DNA of 64,000 nucleotides from Streptomyces rubellomurinus (GTDB taxonomy: Bacteria > Actinomycetota > Actinomycetes > Streptomycetales > Streptomycetaceae), in NCBI RefSeq assembly GCF_000961885.1, contig NZ_JZKH01000036.1:11044-75043 (forward strand), in the 5' to 3' direction. Under the pieces are notes generated by a model that worked only from the letters and a program-made list of their open reading frames with translations, was not told the DNA's origin and made no database searches. Position numbers and translations under genes: made by a program. Shown piece after piece: positions 56,401 through 64,000 of the stretch (the first letter of the stretch is position 1; each line of letters begins with the position of its first letter).

Positions 56401-56893
56401 GGCGGTGCTGCCGCGCGTTCCGGCCGTACCGGCTGTGCCGGCCGTCGACGAGACCGCCGTGCTGCCGAAGGTTCCCGCCGTCGACGAGACCGCGGTGCTG
56501 CCGAAGGTGCCGGCCGCCGACGAGACCGCCGTGCTGCCGCGGATCGAGCCGGGCCGTCCCGGCGAGCCGGCGGACAGCACCCGGGAGCTGCCGGTGGTCG
56601 ACGCCCGGCAGCCGGTCGTCGGGCAGCCCGCCGATCGGCCCGCCGTGGAGCAGCCGACCGCCGAGCGGCCCCGGCCGGAGTGGGCCGAGGAGACCCCGCT
56701 GGACGACCTGCCGAGCCTGACCGACACCCTGCTCGGCTCGCGCGACGAGTGGGACCGCTGGGGTGAGCCCGGCCAGGGCGACGGCGCGCAGCAGCGCGGC
56801 GCGGACGACTCCGGCGCGGTCGGCGGCAAGGGCGACGGCGAGGGCAAGGGCGACGGCAAGGGCAAGGGCCGGCGCTGGGGCCGCCGGGGCTGA
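53468..56893 (+). CDS. tmk: Membrane-anchored thymidylate kinase: MFS-like domain + dTMP kinase + coiled coil
   Basis: A 1141-residue three-part protein. Residues about 35-515 hold about 12 hydrophobic segments in an MFS-like arrangement. About 533-740 are dTMP kinase: I-A-L-E-G-G-D-G-A-G-K-S-T (P-loop about 539-547), T-R-E-P-G-G-S and T-D-R-Y-M-D-S-S. About 740-905 are an almost uninterrupted Glu/Arg/Ala coiled coil. The C-terminal region contains four D-E-T-A-V-L-P repeats (about 973-1025) and a Lys/Gly-rich end. The kinase phosphorylates dTMP to dTDP for DNA synthesis. Stand-alone Tmk has about 210 residues; this architecture is recalled from Streptomyces (SCO3542). It lies between topA and holB. 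Leaderless ATG. Confidence 0.92.
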   Translation: MTSEEQPTPSAAPAARAAVPDLPEVAPAGTPVDRARALLRTRPYRRLWTTQLIGSAADRLALLVLAALTVIAAAQGGSFGDLPRSLAFALAAVFAVRVLANGLVGVALLGPVHQLVAGKLDRRWTLFGADALRALLIGLAPWWAVWLSSGPKPSGAAVYVLLATVFVTGAAESVRGIARAAAVPGLLPPADPYAPRAEQRPSAANLDTVRSIDRFTGWVTVPLAALGLVAFTLVNNIGAALGSDWLRAHQLTFAALGAAGLSAAAATRTYLQQLSLGPVAVAPHSPLTGLRAPTDATPGPALGKGRTGSAPYFTFAVAAAFASMAGVVSLALLTAAEHRAGPIGYGLLVLAAAGAPALGARLTRAVLPSLSRRRLLALALLTEGVALILAGLVLDFVLVLLLTVLAALAAGIVVSAGRALLAQEVEEARLPKVAEHVDAVLRAVVGAALVAVPLIAAGYGDVEYGTVEPGSFTFIHGGAALAVATSGLLTLALAAVVLLRTDDRRGTAPFGRDLVDALRGSSGPAPHRGAGTGFFIALEGGDGAGKSTQAQALAEWIRGKGHEVVLTREPGGSPVGQRLRGLVLDVGNTGLSHRAEALIYAADRAEHVENVIRPALARGAVVITDRYMDSSIAYQGAGRDLAATEVARISRWATGGLLPDLTVVLDVDPTKARERFTEALDRLESEPTEFHQRVRAGFLALAAADPARYLVVDGSQAPGFVTTAIRHRLDRELPLSEQEKAARAERERLAREEAERRAAEEARKKAEEEAAERKRQEVLAQLRAKQAETERLAKEEAERAAAEARRKAEEEARRRAEEDARRRAEEEAARRTAEEARLAAEAAERKRIADEAAARAELQRQRELAREEQRRRAEEALQRAEEARLAQAAALAAAAAAAAAAETAANRAAERAVPGEAVTTELRAVGDAPRGGASDGAAGGSADGASQAVAGVGDETTRELSLRDRQAAAQAAPGVDETAVLPRVPAVPAVPAVDETAVLPKVPAVDETAVLPKVPAADETAVLPRIEPGRPGEPADSTRELPVVDARQPVVGQPADRPAVEQPTAERPRPEWAEETPLDDLPSLTDTLLGSRDEWDRWGEPGQGDGAQQRGADDSGAVGGKGDGEGKGDGKGKGRRWGRRG
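56389..56545 (+). repeat. Repeats encoding D-E-T-A-V-L-P
   Basis: Four copies of a D-E-T-A-V-L-P-x-V/I-P element are separated by 8-18 residues in the C-terminal region of the tmk fusion. DNA copies are divergent, so selection at the protein level is likely. Confidence 0.8.
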
Positions 56894-57095
56894 GGCCCGG
56901 CGCCTTCGTGACGGGAGCGGGCGGCGTCGCCGGGGCAGTGGCCTCCGGCGGCGCCGTCCGTCGTTCGTCGTCCGTACCGGCCCCGACCCGGACCGGGGTG
57001 ACCCGGACGGAGCAGTGGCTGTCGGAGCGGACACGTATGCTCGACGGCGGGGAAGAGGCGCCGGGAGCGCTGCCGTACGGAGCTTGGGAGCAGCA

Positions 57096-58307
57096 GTGGC
57101 CGTCTGGGACGACCTGGTGGGCCAGGAGCGGGTGGTCGAGCAGCTGACCGCCGCCGCCCGGGCGGCCGGGGCGACGGTCGAGGCCGGCCGCGGCGCCGCC
57201 CCCGGCCAGGGCGGGAACGCCTCCCTGATGACGCACGCCTGGCTGTTCACCGGCCCGCCCGGTGCCGGGCAGGTCACGGCCGCACGCTCCTTCGCCGCCG
57301 CCCTCCAGTGCACCAGCCCCGACCTCGCGCTCGGCGGCACGCCCGGCTGCGGGTTCTGCGAGGGCTGCCACACCGTGCTGGCCGGCAGCCACGCCGACGT
57401 GAAGTACGTGCGGACCGACGGCCTGTCCATCGGGGTCGGCGACATGCGGGACCTGGTCCTGCGCGCCTCCAGCTACCCGACCGGCGGCCGCTGGTCGGTG
57501 ATCCTGGTCGACGCCGCCCACCGGCTCACCGAGGCCGCCGCCAACGCGCTGCTCAAGGGCGTGGAGGAGCCCTCCCCGCGCACCGTCTGGCTGCTCTGCG
57601 CCCCTTCCGTCCAGGACGTGCTGCCCACCATCCGCTCGCGCTGCCGCCTGCTGGTGCTGCGCACGCCCGCCGCCGAGGCCGTCGCCGACACGCTGGTGCG
57701 GCGCGACGGCGTCGACCCGGCGACGGCCCGGCTCGCCGCGCTCGCCGGGCAGGGCGACATCGAGCGCTCGCGCCGCCTCGCCGTCGATGAGCAGGCCCGG
57801 ACCAGGCGTGCCGAGGTGCTGCGGATCCCGCTGGAGGTCGCCGACCTGGGCGGCTGCCTGGCCGCCGCCCAGCGCCTGGTCGACACCGCCAAGGCCGATG
57901 CCGAAGCCCTCGCCGAGACCCAGGACGCCAAGGAGACCGACGACCTCAAGGCCGCCTACGGCGCCGCCGAGGGCGGCAAGGCGCCGCGCGGCATGGCCGG
58001 GGCCGTCAAGGAGCTGGAGAAGCGGCAGAAGAGCCGCGCCACCCGCACCCGCCGGGAGACGCTCGGCGTCGCCCTGCTCGACCTGCTCGGCTTCTACCGC
58101 GACGTTCTCGCCATCCAGCTCGGCTCCACCGGCGCGCTCGCCAACGAGGACCAGCGCCCGGCGCTGGACCGGGTCGCCCAGGCGGGCCCGGCGGAGGGCA
58201 CCTTGCGCCGGATCGAGGCGGTGCTGGCCTGCCGCGTGGCGCTGGACCGCAACGTCGACCCGCTGCTCGCCGTCGAGGCGATGACGGTGGCGCTGCGCGC
58301 GGGCTGA
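57096..58307 (+). CDS. holB: DNA polymerase III subunit delta'
   Basis: A 403-residue clamp-loader delta' subunit. The AAA+ fold is seen from W-D-D-L-V-G-Q-E-R-V-V to L-F-T-G-P-P-G-A-G-Q59-V-T-A-A, a P-loop in which the lysine is Gln, as expected for the non-hydrolysing delta' stator. G-C-G-F-C-E-G-C-H forms the zinc module, V-I-L-V-D-A-A-H-R-L the Walker B-like segment, and I-R-S-R-C-R the arginine-finger SRC motif. An insertion of charged helices (about 255-320) is typical of actinobacteria. GTG start with GGGAG 5 nt upstream. It follows tmk by 202 bp, the usual bacterial tmk-holB order. Confidence 0.95.
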   Translation: MAVWDDLVGQERVVEQLTAAARAAGATVEAGRGAAPGQGGNASLMTHAWLFTGPPGAGQVTAARSFAAALQCTSPDLALGGTPGCGFCEGCHTVLAGSHADVKYVRTDGLSIGVGDMRDLVLRASSYPTGGRWSVILVDAAHRLTEAAANALLKGVEEPSPRTVWLLCAPSVQDVLPTIRSRCRLLVLRTPAAEAVADTLVRRDGVDPATARLAALAGQGDIERSRRLAVDEQARTRRAEVLRIPLEVADLGGCLAAAQRLVDTAKADAEALAETQDAKETDDLKAAYGAAEGGKAPRGMAGAVKELEKRQKSRATRTRRETLGVALLDLLGFYRDVLAIQLGSTGALANEDQRPALDRVAQAGPAEGTLRRIEAVLACRVALDRNVDPLLAVEAMTVALRAG

Positions 58308-58552
58308 GGCCCGGCGGGGCCCTCCGGTAGGCCTCCCGGCGCTGGCCCGACGTCCCACCTTCGAGTGAACGAGCCGTACGCGCCGGACGCACCCGCGTGT
58401 GACGCTGCGCCCGTTGTGCACGCTGGGGCGGACTGCGCCCCGCCCGGCCCCGCGCTCCCCAGCCCGGAAGGCCCGCCGCCGGGCCGCCGTCACCTCCCGT
58501 ACGGTGCCGGGTCCGGTCCGGTGCCGGCCCTCCTCCCGAGGTGGTGCGTGCC

Positions 58553-59740
<1,188 letters not shown>

Positions 59741-59761
59741 GCGGGCGTCGGACGGGGGTTA

Positions 59762-59796
59762 CGCTGCCCGGTACCCGGGGTGGGTACCGGGCAGCG
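59762..59796 (+). terminator. Terminator of the esterase-like gene
   Basis: A perfect 15-bp stem (59762-59776 with 59782-59796) with a 5-nt loop. Confidence 0.88.
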
Positions 59797-59885
59797 GCGC
59801 GTCGTCGGGGCGTAGGCGCGCGGGCGTGCGGCTGCGGGTGCGCGGGTTCGTCGTGGCAGGGGGTCGAGGAGTGGAAGGGAGCCGG

Positions 59886-61571
59886 ATGAGGGGCAACGGG
59901 CGGGTGGCGGTGGCGGCCGGGATGCTCGTGGCGGCGCTGCTGGCGGGCGGGTGCAGCTCGGGGCCGTCCGGGTCGGACGGCGCGCGGCCCTCCGGTGGGT
60001 CCGCGGCGGCCTCGTCGGACTCGACCGGGGCGGGTGGCGGCAGGGCCGCGTCCGGGGCGACGCCGCTGGAGCCGCTGCCCGCCGCCGTCCCGGCCGCGCT
60101 CGCGCCGTACTACGCGCAGCGGCTCGCCTGGCAGCCGTGCGACGGCGGGTTCGAGTGCACCACCTTCCGGGTGCCGCTGGACTACGAACGGCCCGGCGAC
60201 GGCGACCTCACCCTGGCGGCGGCCCGGGCGGTGTCCGTGGCCTCCGGGGGCTCCGGGGCGGCCGAGGCGCCCGGAGCGTCCGGGGGCTCGGAGGAGGGGA
60301 GCGCGGGCGGTGGCGGTGCCCCGGCCCGGCTGGGCTCGCTGCTGCTGAACCCCGGCGGGCCCGGCGGCTCGGCGATCGAGTACCTGGAGACCGCCGCCCG
60401 TACCTACGACGGCGGGGTGCGCGCCCGGTACGACCTGGTCGGCCTCGACCCGCGCGGGGTGGGCCGCAGCAACCCGGTCACCTGCCTGAGCGGCGAGCGG
60501 ATGGACGCCTACACCGCCGTCGACCTGACCCCCGCGGACCAGTCCGGCGTCGACGCGCTGGTGGCCGCCGACAAGGAGTTCGCCGAAGGCTGCCGCCGGC
60601 ACACCGGGCCGGCCCTCGGCCACCTCAGCACCGTCGAGGCCGCCCGCGACATGGACGTGCTGCGCGCCCTGCTCGGCGACGAGAAGCTGAACTTTGTCGG
60701 CAAGTCCTACGGCACCTTCCTCGGCGCCACCTACGCCGGCCTCTACCCCGGCCGGGTCGGGCGGCTGGTGCTGGACGGCGCGATGGACCCGTCCCTCGAC
60801 TCCGTCACCGGCAACCGCACCCAGGCCGGCGGCTTCGAGACCGCCTGGACGGCCTTCGCCAAGGACTGCGCCACCCGCGACGACTGCCCGCTCGGCCGCG
60901 CCGAGCAGCGGATCGGCGAACAGCTCAGCTCCCTGTTCGCCGCCGTCCACGCCCACCCGCTGCCCACCACCGACAACGGCCGCCGGCTCACCGAGGCGCA
61001 GGCCACCACCGGCGTCATCCAGGCCCTCTACGCCGACTTCCTCTGGCCCAAGCTGCGCACCGCGCTCTCCGACGCCCGGGCGGGCGACGGCACCGGCCTG
61101 CTGAAGCTCTCCGACTCCTACTACGGGCGGGAGAACGACGGCAGCTACCCCAACCTGATGTTCGCCAACACCGCCGTGAACTGCCTCGACCTGCCCGCGC
61201 CCTTCGGTGGGCCGGAGGACGTCCAGCGGGCCGTCCCGGACTTCGAACGGGTTTCGCCGCACTTCGGCCGCGACATGGCCTGGATGGCACTGGCCTGCAC
61301 CTACTGGCCGGTCCGGGCCACCGGCGCGGCCCACACCATCCGCGCCGCCGGCGCCGCCCCGATCGTCGTCGTCGGCACCACCCGCGACCCGGCCACCCCG
61401 TACGCGTGGGCCCAGGCCCTGGCCGGCCAGCTGGAGTCCGGCCGCCTCCTCACCTACGACGGCGACGGCCACACCGCCTACGGCCGCCGCAGCGCCTGCG
61501 TGGACACCGCCGTCAACCGGTACCTCCTCACCGGCGAAGCCCCCGAGCCGGGCAAGCGCTGCGACCGGTAG
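59886..61571 (+). CDS. Secreted TAP/SlpD-type alpha/beta hydrolase (tripeptidyl aminopeptidase-like lipoprotein)
   Basis: A 561-residue exported hydrolase. The signal peptide (M-R-G-N-G-R then a hydrophobic core) ends L-L-A-G-G-C-S-S, a probable lipoprotein site, followed by a Ser/Gly linker. The catalytic domain has N-P-G-G-P-G-G-S (oxyanion loop), L-D-P-R-G-V-G-R-S, nucleophile S274 in G-K-S-Y-G-T, D501 in T-R-D-P-A-T-P and H529 in G-D-G-H-T-A-Y. This is the Streptomyces Tap/SlpD/SlpE family of mycelium-associated aminopeptidases. A Gly/Ser insertion at about 118-142 is unusual. GGAAGG lies 7 nt before the ATG. Confidence 0.93.
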   Translation: MRGNGRVAVAAGMLVAALLAGGCSSGPSGSDGARPSGGSAAASSDSTGAGGGRAASGATPLEPLPAAVPAALAPYYAQRLAWQPCDGGFECTTFRVPLDYERPGDGDLTLAAARAVSVASGGSGAAEAPGASGGSEEGSAGGGGAPARLGSLLLNPGGPGGSAIEYLETAARTYDGGVRARYDLVGLDPRGVGRSNPVTCLSGERMDAYTAVDLTPADQSGVDALVAADKEFAEGCRRHTGPALGHLSTVEAARDMDVLRALLGDEKLNFVGKSYGTFLGATYAGLYPGRVGRLVLDGAMDPSLDSVTGNRTQAGGFETAWTAFAKDCATRDDCPLGRAEQRIGEQLSSLFAAVHAHPLPTTDNGRRLTEAQATTGVIQALYADFLWPKLRTALSDARAGDGTGLLKLSDSYYGRENDGSYPNLMFANTAVNCLDLPAPFGGPEDVQRAVPDFERVSPHFGRDMAWMALACTYWPVRATGAAHTIRAAGAAPIVVVGTTRDPATPYAWAQALAGQLESGRLLTYDGDGHTAYGRRSACVDTAVNRYLLTGEAPEPGKRCDR

Positions 61572-61588
61572 CCGGCGGGCCGGCAGGC

Positions 61589-62257
61589 TCAGGCGGAGGA
61601 CACGGCCAGCTTGGCGGCGAACCCGGCGAACAGCACCGCGACCCCGCTGGTCAGCGTGGCGGACAGGCGCTTGCGGCGCCGGAACGCGCTCGCGAGGGTG
61701 GTGCCGGCGAAGATCAGGAGCGACAGGTAGAGCACGCTGAACGTCTGCAGGATGCCGCCGAGCAGGCCGAACGAGAGCGCGGGCTGCCCGTAGGACGGGT
61801 CCACGAACTGCGTGAAGAACGAGAGCAGGAACAGGATCGCCTTCGGGTTCAGCAGGCTGATCACCAGCGCACGGCGGAACGGCCGCTCGCCGGCCTCCGC
61901 CACCGGCTCGGCCTCCGGATCGGCCGCCGGATCGGCCCCGTCCCCGGCCCGGCGCTCGCGCCACAGCTGCCGGGCGGCCCGGAGCATCCCGTACCCGATC
62001 CACAGCAGGTACGCGGCCCCGCCGAACTTCACCACCGCGAACACCGCCGGATTGGCCTCCAGCAGCGAGGCGGCCCCCAACGAGGTGAGGCTGATCAGCG
62101 TGAAGTCCCCGACGAACACCCCCGCCGCGGCCCGGTACCCCGTGCGGATCCCCTTGCGGGCGGCGACGGACAGCACGTACAGCGAGTTGGGGCCGGGCAG
62201 CAGGACGATGACGAGGGCGCCGAGAACATAGGTCGCCAGGTCGTTCACACCGAACAC
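61589..62257 (-). CDS. LysE-family exporter, LeuE-like
   Basis: A 222-residue six-helix amino-acid exporter. L-V-I-V-L-L-P-G-P-N-S-L-Y-V-L-S-V-A-A-R-K-G is the LysE/RhtB signature, close to leucine exporter LeuE; L-L-N-P-K-A-I-L-F-L-L-S-F-F is the second conserved helix. An acidic loop (about 118-140) connects the two halves. It probably exports leucine or related amino acids using the proton gradient. GTG start at 62257 with GGAG 6 nt upstream; the longer frame is not supported. It is convergent with the peptidase gene (17 bp apart). Confidence 0.9.
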   Translation of the reverse strand: MFGVNDLATYVLGALVIVLLPGPNSLYVLSVAARKGIRTGYRAAAGVFVGDFTLISLTSLGAASLLEANPAVFAVVKFGGAAYLLWIGYGMLRAARQLWRERRAGDGADPAADPEAEPVAEAGERPFRRALVISLLNPKAILFLLSFFTQFVDPSYGQPALSFGLLGGILQTFSVLYLSLLIFAGTTLASAFRRRKRLSATLTSGVAVLFAGFAAKLAVSSA

Positions 62258-62373
62258 GGTGCACTCCGGGATGGGGGAAGAGCGGCAGGGGGGGGCGCTC
62301 ATCGTAACGTCACACCGCAGACCGATTGAAGCGACAACCACCACCCCCTCGCCCACCCCGCCTCCGCCCCGGC

Positions 62374-62402
62374 TACGGATCACCACCGAACCTGTGTAGA
62401 CT
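62374..62402 (+). promoter_or_regulatory. Promoter of tRNA-Thr
   Basis: TACGGA (62374-62379), 17-bp spacer, TAGACT (62397-62402). A 7-bp leader hairpin (62410-62416 with 62424-62430) lies 3 nt before the mature 5' end. Confidence 0.6.
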
Positions 62403-62433
62403 GGCCCGCGTTGCCGCCACACACGGCAACGGT

Positions 62434-62507
62434 GCCGCCTTAGCTCAGTTGGCCAGAGCAACGCACTCGTAATGCGTAGGTCGCGGGTTCGAATCCCGCA
62501 GGCGGCT
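62434..62507 (+). tRNA. tRNA-Thr (anticodon CGT)
   Basis: A complete cloverleaf: acceptor GCCGCCT/AGGCGGC, D arm GCTC...GAGC, anticodon stem CGCA/TGCG with loop CTCGTAA (anticodon CGT, reading ACG), T arm GCGGG-TTCGAAT-CCCGC. The discriminator is T and CCA is not encoded. tRNA 3' ends are common integration targets, and a lower-GC gene follows. Confidence 0.97.
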
Positions 62508-62516
62508 CAGAAGCGG

Positions 62517-62547
62517 AAGGCCCGGTCAGATGTTCTGACCGGGCCTT
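62517..62547 (+). terminator. Terminator of tRNA-Thr
   Basis: A perfect 14-bp stem (62517-62530 with 62534-62547), loop TGT, followed by a T-rich tract TCTGTTGT: a canonical intrinsic terminator. Confidence 0.92.
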
Positions 62548-62602
62548 TCTGTTGTCTCCGGCGTGCGGCGGAGGTAGCAGTGCGCTCAGGCGGTGCTGGG
62601 CG

Positions 62603-63793
62603 CTATGCCGCGGTGGGAGAGGTGAGCTTGTTCTTCTCGCGCCACTTTTCGTAACGCCAGGCCAGAGCGTCTGGGTGGGGGTAGTTCGCCAGGCCGTCCA
62701 GATGGGTCTTGGTGATTCCAAGTTGGGCCAGATTGGGGCCTTGGGGCCGGACGAGGACCTCTCGGGTGACTGGGTGGATAGCGAAGAGGTGGGCATCGAA
62801 TGCGCGGTGGAGGGCTGCGTTGAGGGGCAGGCCATTGCGTGGGTCGGAGGTGCCGTTGGCGGCTACCGGGCGCAGGTGGGCGGCTTCGAGCATTTCGGTG
62901 ACCGCGATGCCCGACAGGGGGCAGACCGGTCCGTAGCGGTGGAAGACTTCCAGCTTGAAGCGGGCCTGGTCAGGGCGGGTTGTCACGGTCCCGGTCCGCC
63001 GGCGCCGCCGGTTGCCTTCGAGCTCGAAGGGCGTTTCATCAGAGCGGTCGGTGGTGAGGAGGCGGGCTGGGGCCTCAGGGCCGAAGGTGACGAGGAACCG
63101 CTTGCTGCGGTCCTCCCAGCCGGCGATCCAGGCAAGCTTGACCGATCGAAGGCTTCCTCGCTCCGAAATCATGAAGACCGGAAGCTTGAGCTCGGCCGCG
63201 GTCTTCGTGGCCTCCACCTCGGCTTCGTCCTGTCCTCGCCGCTCAGTAATGGGGTAGTGGTAGAGGGCGCTTTCGTCGTTGATCTCGTCGGGGTAGTCAG
63301 TCCCGGTGTGCTTCAGACCCACGCCCAGGCCCTTGGGGTGGAGGTGCTTGGTCCGGGCCTTGTCGACCCAGATGCCCTGCTGGCTGCCGTAGGCACCCAC
63401 CGACCGAACCTCAGCCGAGGTCACCAGTCCTTCGGGGTTGCTGCAAGCGATGAGGTGCTTCCACATGGCCTGGCGCCAGTTGCGCTCGTCGTCGATCGTG
63501 GTGGGGCGACCGCTTAGCACCGTGTAACCGAGCGCGCGCAGGGTGGTGTGTGCGTCGCCCTGCCCGCCGCTGGAATCGATCCGGGACGTGGTGGCTGGCG
63601 GGGGTTGGAAGTCGTAGGCCGCGCCGGCAATGGCCCTCGCACCGTAGAGCCGGTCCTCGTGCTGGAGGTAGAGGTGGTCGGCCTCGCCATCGTCGTAGCG
63701 GTCGTGGAAGGCCTTGCGCCCCATCGCATCGTGCTCGGCGATCGCTTGCAAGACCGCTGAAGCATCGGTCAGTTCTCGGATGTTGATCGACAA
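62603..63793 (-). CDS. HNH endonuclease, ScoMcrA-like (putative modification-dependent restriction enzyme)
   Basis: A 396-residue nuclease. Residues about 1-90 (A-E-H-D-A-M-G-R-K-A-F ... Y-G-A-R-A-I-A-G-A-A-Y) resemble the ScoMcrA-type N-terminal head domain. About 145-250 (L-K-H-T-G-T-D-Y-P-D-E-I, Y-H-Y-P-I-T, A-T-K-T-A-A-E-L) resemble the SRA-like recognition domain. About 291-329 are an HNH site: C-P-L-S-G, then A-A-H306-L, N320-G-L-P-L-N and L-H329-R-A-F-D. It probably cleaves modified foreign DNA. It has visibly lower GC than its neighbours and sits beside tRNA-Thr, suggesting acquisition. TTG start with AGGAGG 4 nt upstream, partly inside a hairpin. Confidence 0.8.
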   Translation of the reverse strand: MSINIRELTDASAVLQAIAEHDAMGRKAFHDRYDDGEADHLYLQHEDRLYGARAIAGAAYDFQPPPATTSRIDSSGGQGDAHTTLRALGYTVLSGRPTTIDDERNWRQAMWKHLIACSNPEGLVTSAEVRSVGAYGSQQGIWVDKARTKHLHPKGLGVGLKHTGTDYPDEINDESALYHYPITERRGQDEAEVEATKTAAELKLPVFMISERGSLRSVKLAWIAGWEDRSKRFLVTFGPEAPARLLTTDRSDETPFELEGNRRRRRTGTVTTRPDQARFKLEVFHRYGPVCPLSGIAVTEMLEAAHLRPVAANGTSDPRNGLPLNAALHRAFDAHLFAIHPVTREVLVRPQGPNLAQLGITKTHLDGLANYPHPDALAWRYEKWREKNKLTSPTAA

Positions 63794-64000
63794 TGCCCCT
63801 CCTCGGATCCGAAAGGATCCTAGGCGCCGGTACTGACAGTCGGTTCCGCGGGCATCCAGGCCCCACCAGCAGCCTCCACGCCTTGATCCGTTGACCGAGC
63901 CGCTGGCCTCGGCGCATGGTGCCAGACTTGCCGCTGGACCAGCGGGTGGCGAGTGAGGGGTGGTGGGGCGGGTGGCTCGGGTGGTGGTGCGGGACGGGGG
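63794..64000 (-). other. HNH gene upstream region
   Basis: About 207 bp to the window edge with no recognised gene. It contains the BamHI-type inverted repeat at 63801-63824; the far end is G-rich. Confidence 0.5.
63801..63824 (-). promoter_or_regulatory. Inverted repeat overlapping the HNH ribosome site
   Basis: CCTCGGATCC and GGATCCTAGG flank GAAA; the 10-bp arms differ at one base. On the mRNA the hairpin would include part of the Shine-Dalgarno sequence (complement of 63798-63803). It could limit translation or be a repressor site. Confidence 0.45.

Noticed and set aside
57096..58307. Loss of the P-loop lysine (Gln59) in holB as a defect
   Set aside because: Delta' subunits normally do not hydrolyse ATP and often have a degraded P-loop; the SRC arginine motif is intact.
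62288..62297. G-run upstream of the LeuE-like gene as a phase-variation tract
   Set aside because: The run of about nine G lies outside the coding region in high-GC DNA and shows no link to a start codon or promoter spacing.
62440..62835. Minus-strand frame overlapping tRNA-Thr ending with P-P-A-G-F-E-P-A-T-Y-A-L-R
   Set aside because: This peptide is the well-known spurious translation of antisense tRNA sequence.

Overview
The window is chromosomal DNA from a high-GC actinomycete, almost certainly a member of the Streptomycetaceae (Streptomyces or Kitasatospora). The evidence is very strong G/C bias at codon third positions, frequent GTG and TTG starts, a WblA-type WhiB protein (9918-10241), a BldG-type anti-anti-sigma factor of exactly 113 residues (45602-45943), and gene order matching the S. 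coelicolor wblA-crp-acs-bldG-topA region (SCO3579, SCO3571, SCO3563, SCO3549, SCO3543 in memory). Much of the same order is known from Mycobacterium tuberculosis (ponA2-whiB4-Rv3680/79-crp-nth-marP-ephE ... ssd/tad ... topA), so about 7-58 kb is an old, vertically inherited core block.

Layout. 1-4.5 kb is a small accessory unit: a DHA2-type drug exporter and a SnoaL-like protein, divergent from a large LuxR/LAL regulator, with twin direct repeats between them. 4.7-7 kb holds tRNA-Pro(CGG), a metallophosphoesterase, a CGNR zinc-finger regulator with a palindrome at its start, and a YqeY protein. 7-16 kb holds a class A penicillin-binding protein, wblA, two coupled ArsA/Get3-type ATPases, a DUF4177-like mini-protein, RidA, a Nudix hydrolase and an MBL-fold hydrolase. 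15.7-26 kb holds crp, rraA-like, an alpha/beta hydrolase, nth, CoA-type Nudix, marP, a DUF457 membrane protein, an epoxide-hydrolase-like protein, a Holin-X type membrane protein and nhaA. 26-37 kb holds a serine-hydrolase homologue with altered active site, acs, a SulP-carbonic anhydrase fusion, a CooC/ArsA-like ATPase, a Fic-like protein with altered motif and a HAD-IB phosphatase, followed by a 715-bp gene-free gap. 37-43 kb is a tight tad-type (Flp pilus-like) operon that includes a 43-residue membrane protein. 43-50 kb holds a MrfA-like helicase, bldG and its partner anti-sigma protein, a lipoprotein, a methyltransferase and a small membrane protein. 50-62 kb holds topA, a three-part membrane/thymidylate kinase/coiled-coil protein, holB, two secreted or membrane alpha/beta-fold proteins and a LysE/LeuE exporter. 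62.4-64 kb holds tRNA-Thr(CGT) followed by a lower-GC HNH endonuclease resembling ScoMcrA-type modification-dependent restriction enzymes, probably the edge of an acquired segment.

Shared themes. Many starts lack a Shine-Dalgarno sequence and instead have a TAnnnT box 6-8 nt upstream, the signature of leaderless mRNAs. Two Crp-like palindromes lie upstream of crp and nth. Several enzyme-family members in this otherwise conserved block have lost canonical catalytic residues. No rRNA genes, insertion sequences, CRISPR arrays, prophage modules or biosynthetic clusters were seen. Homology statements come from motif recognition; no database search was run.
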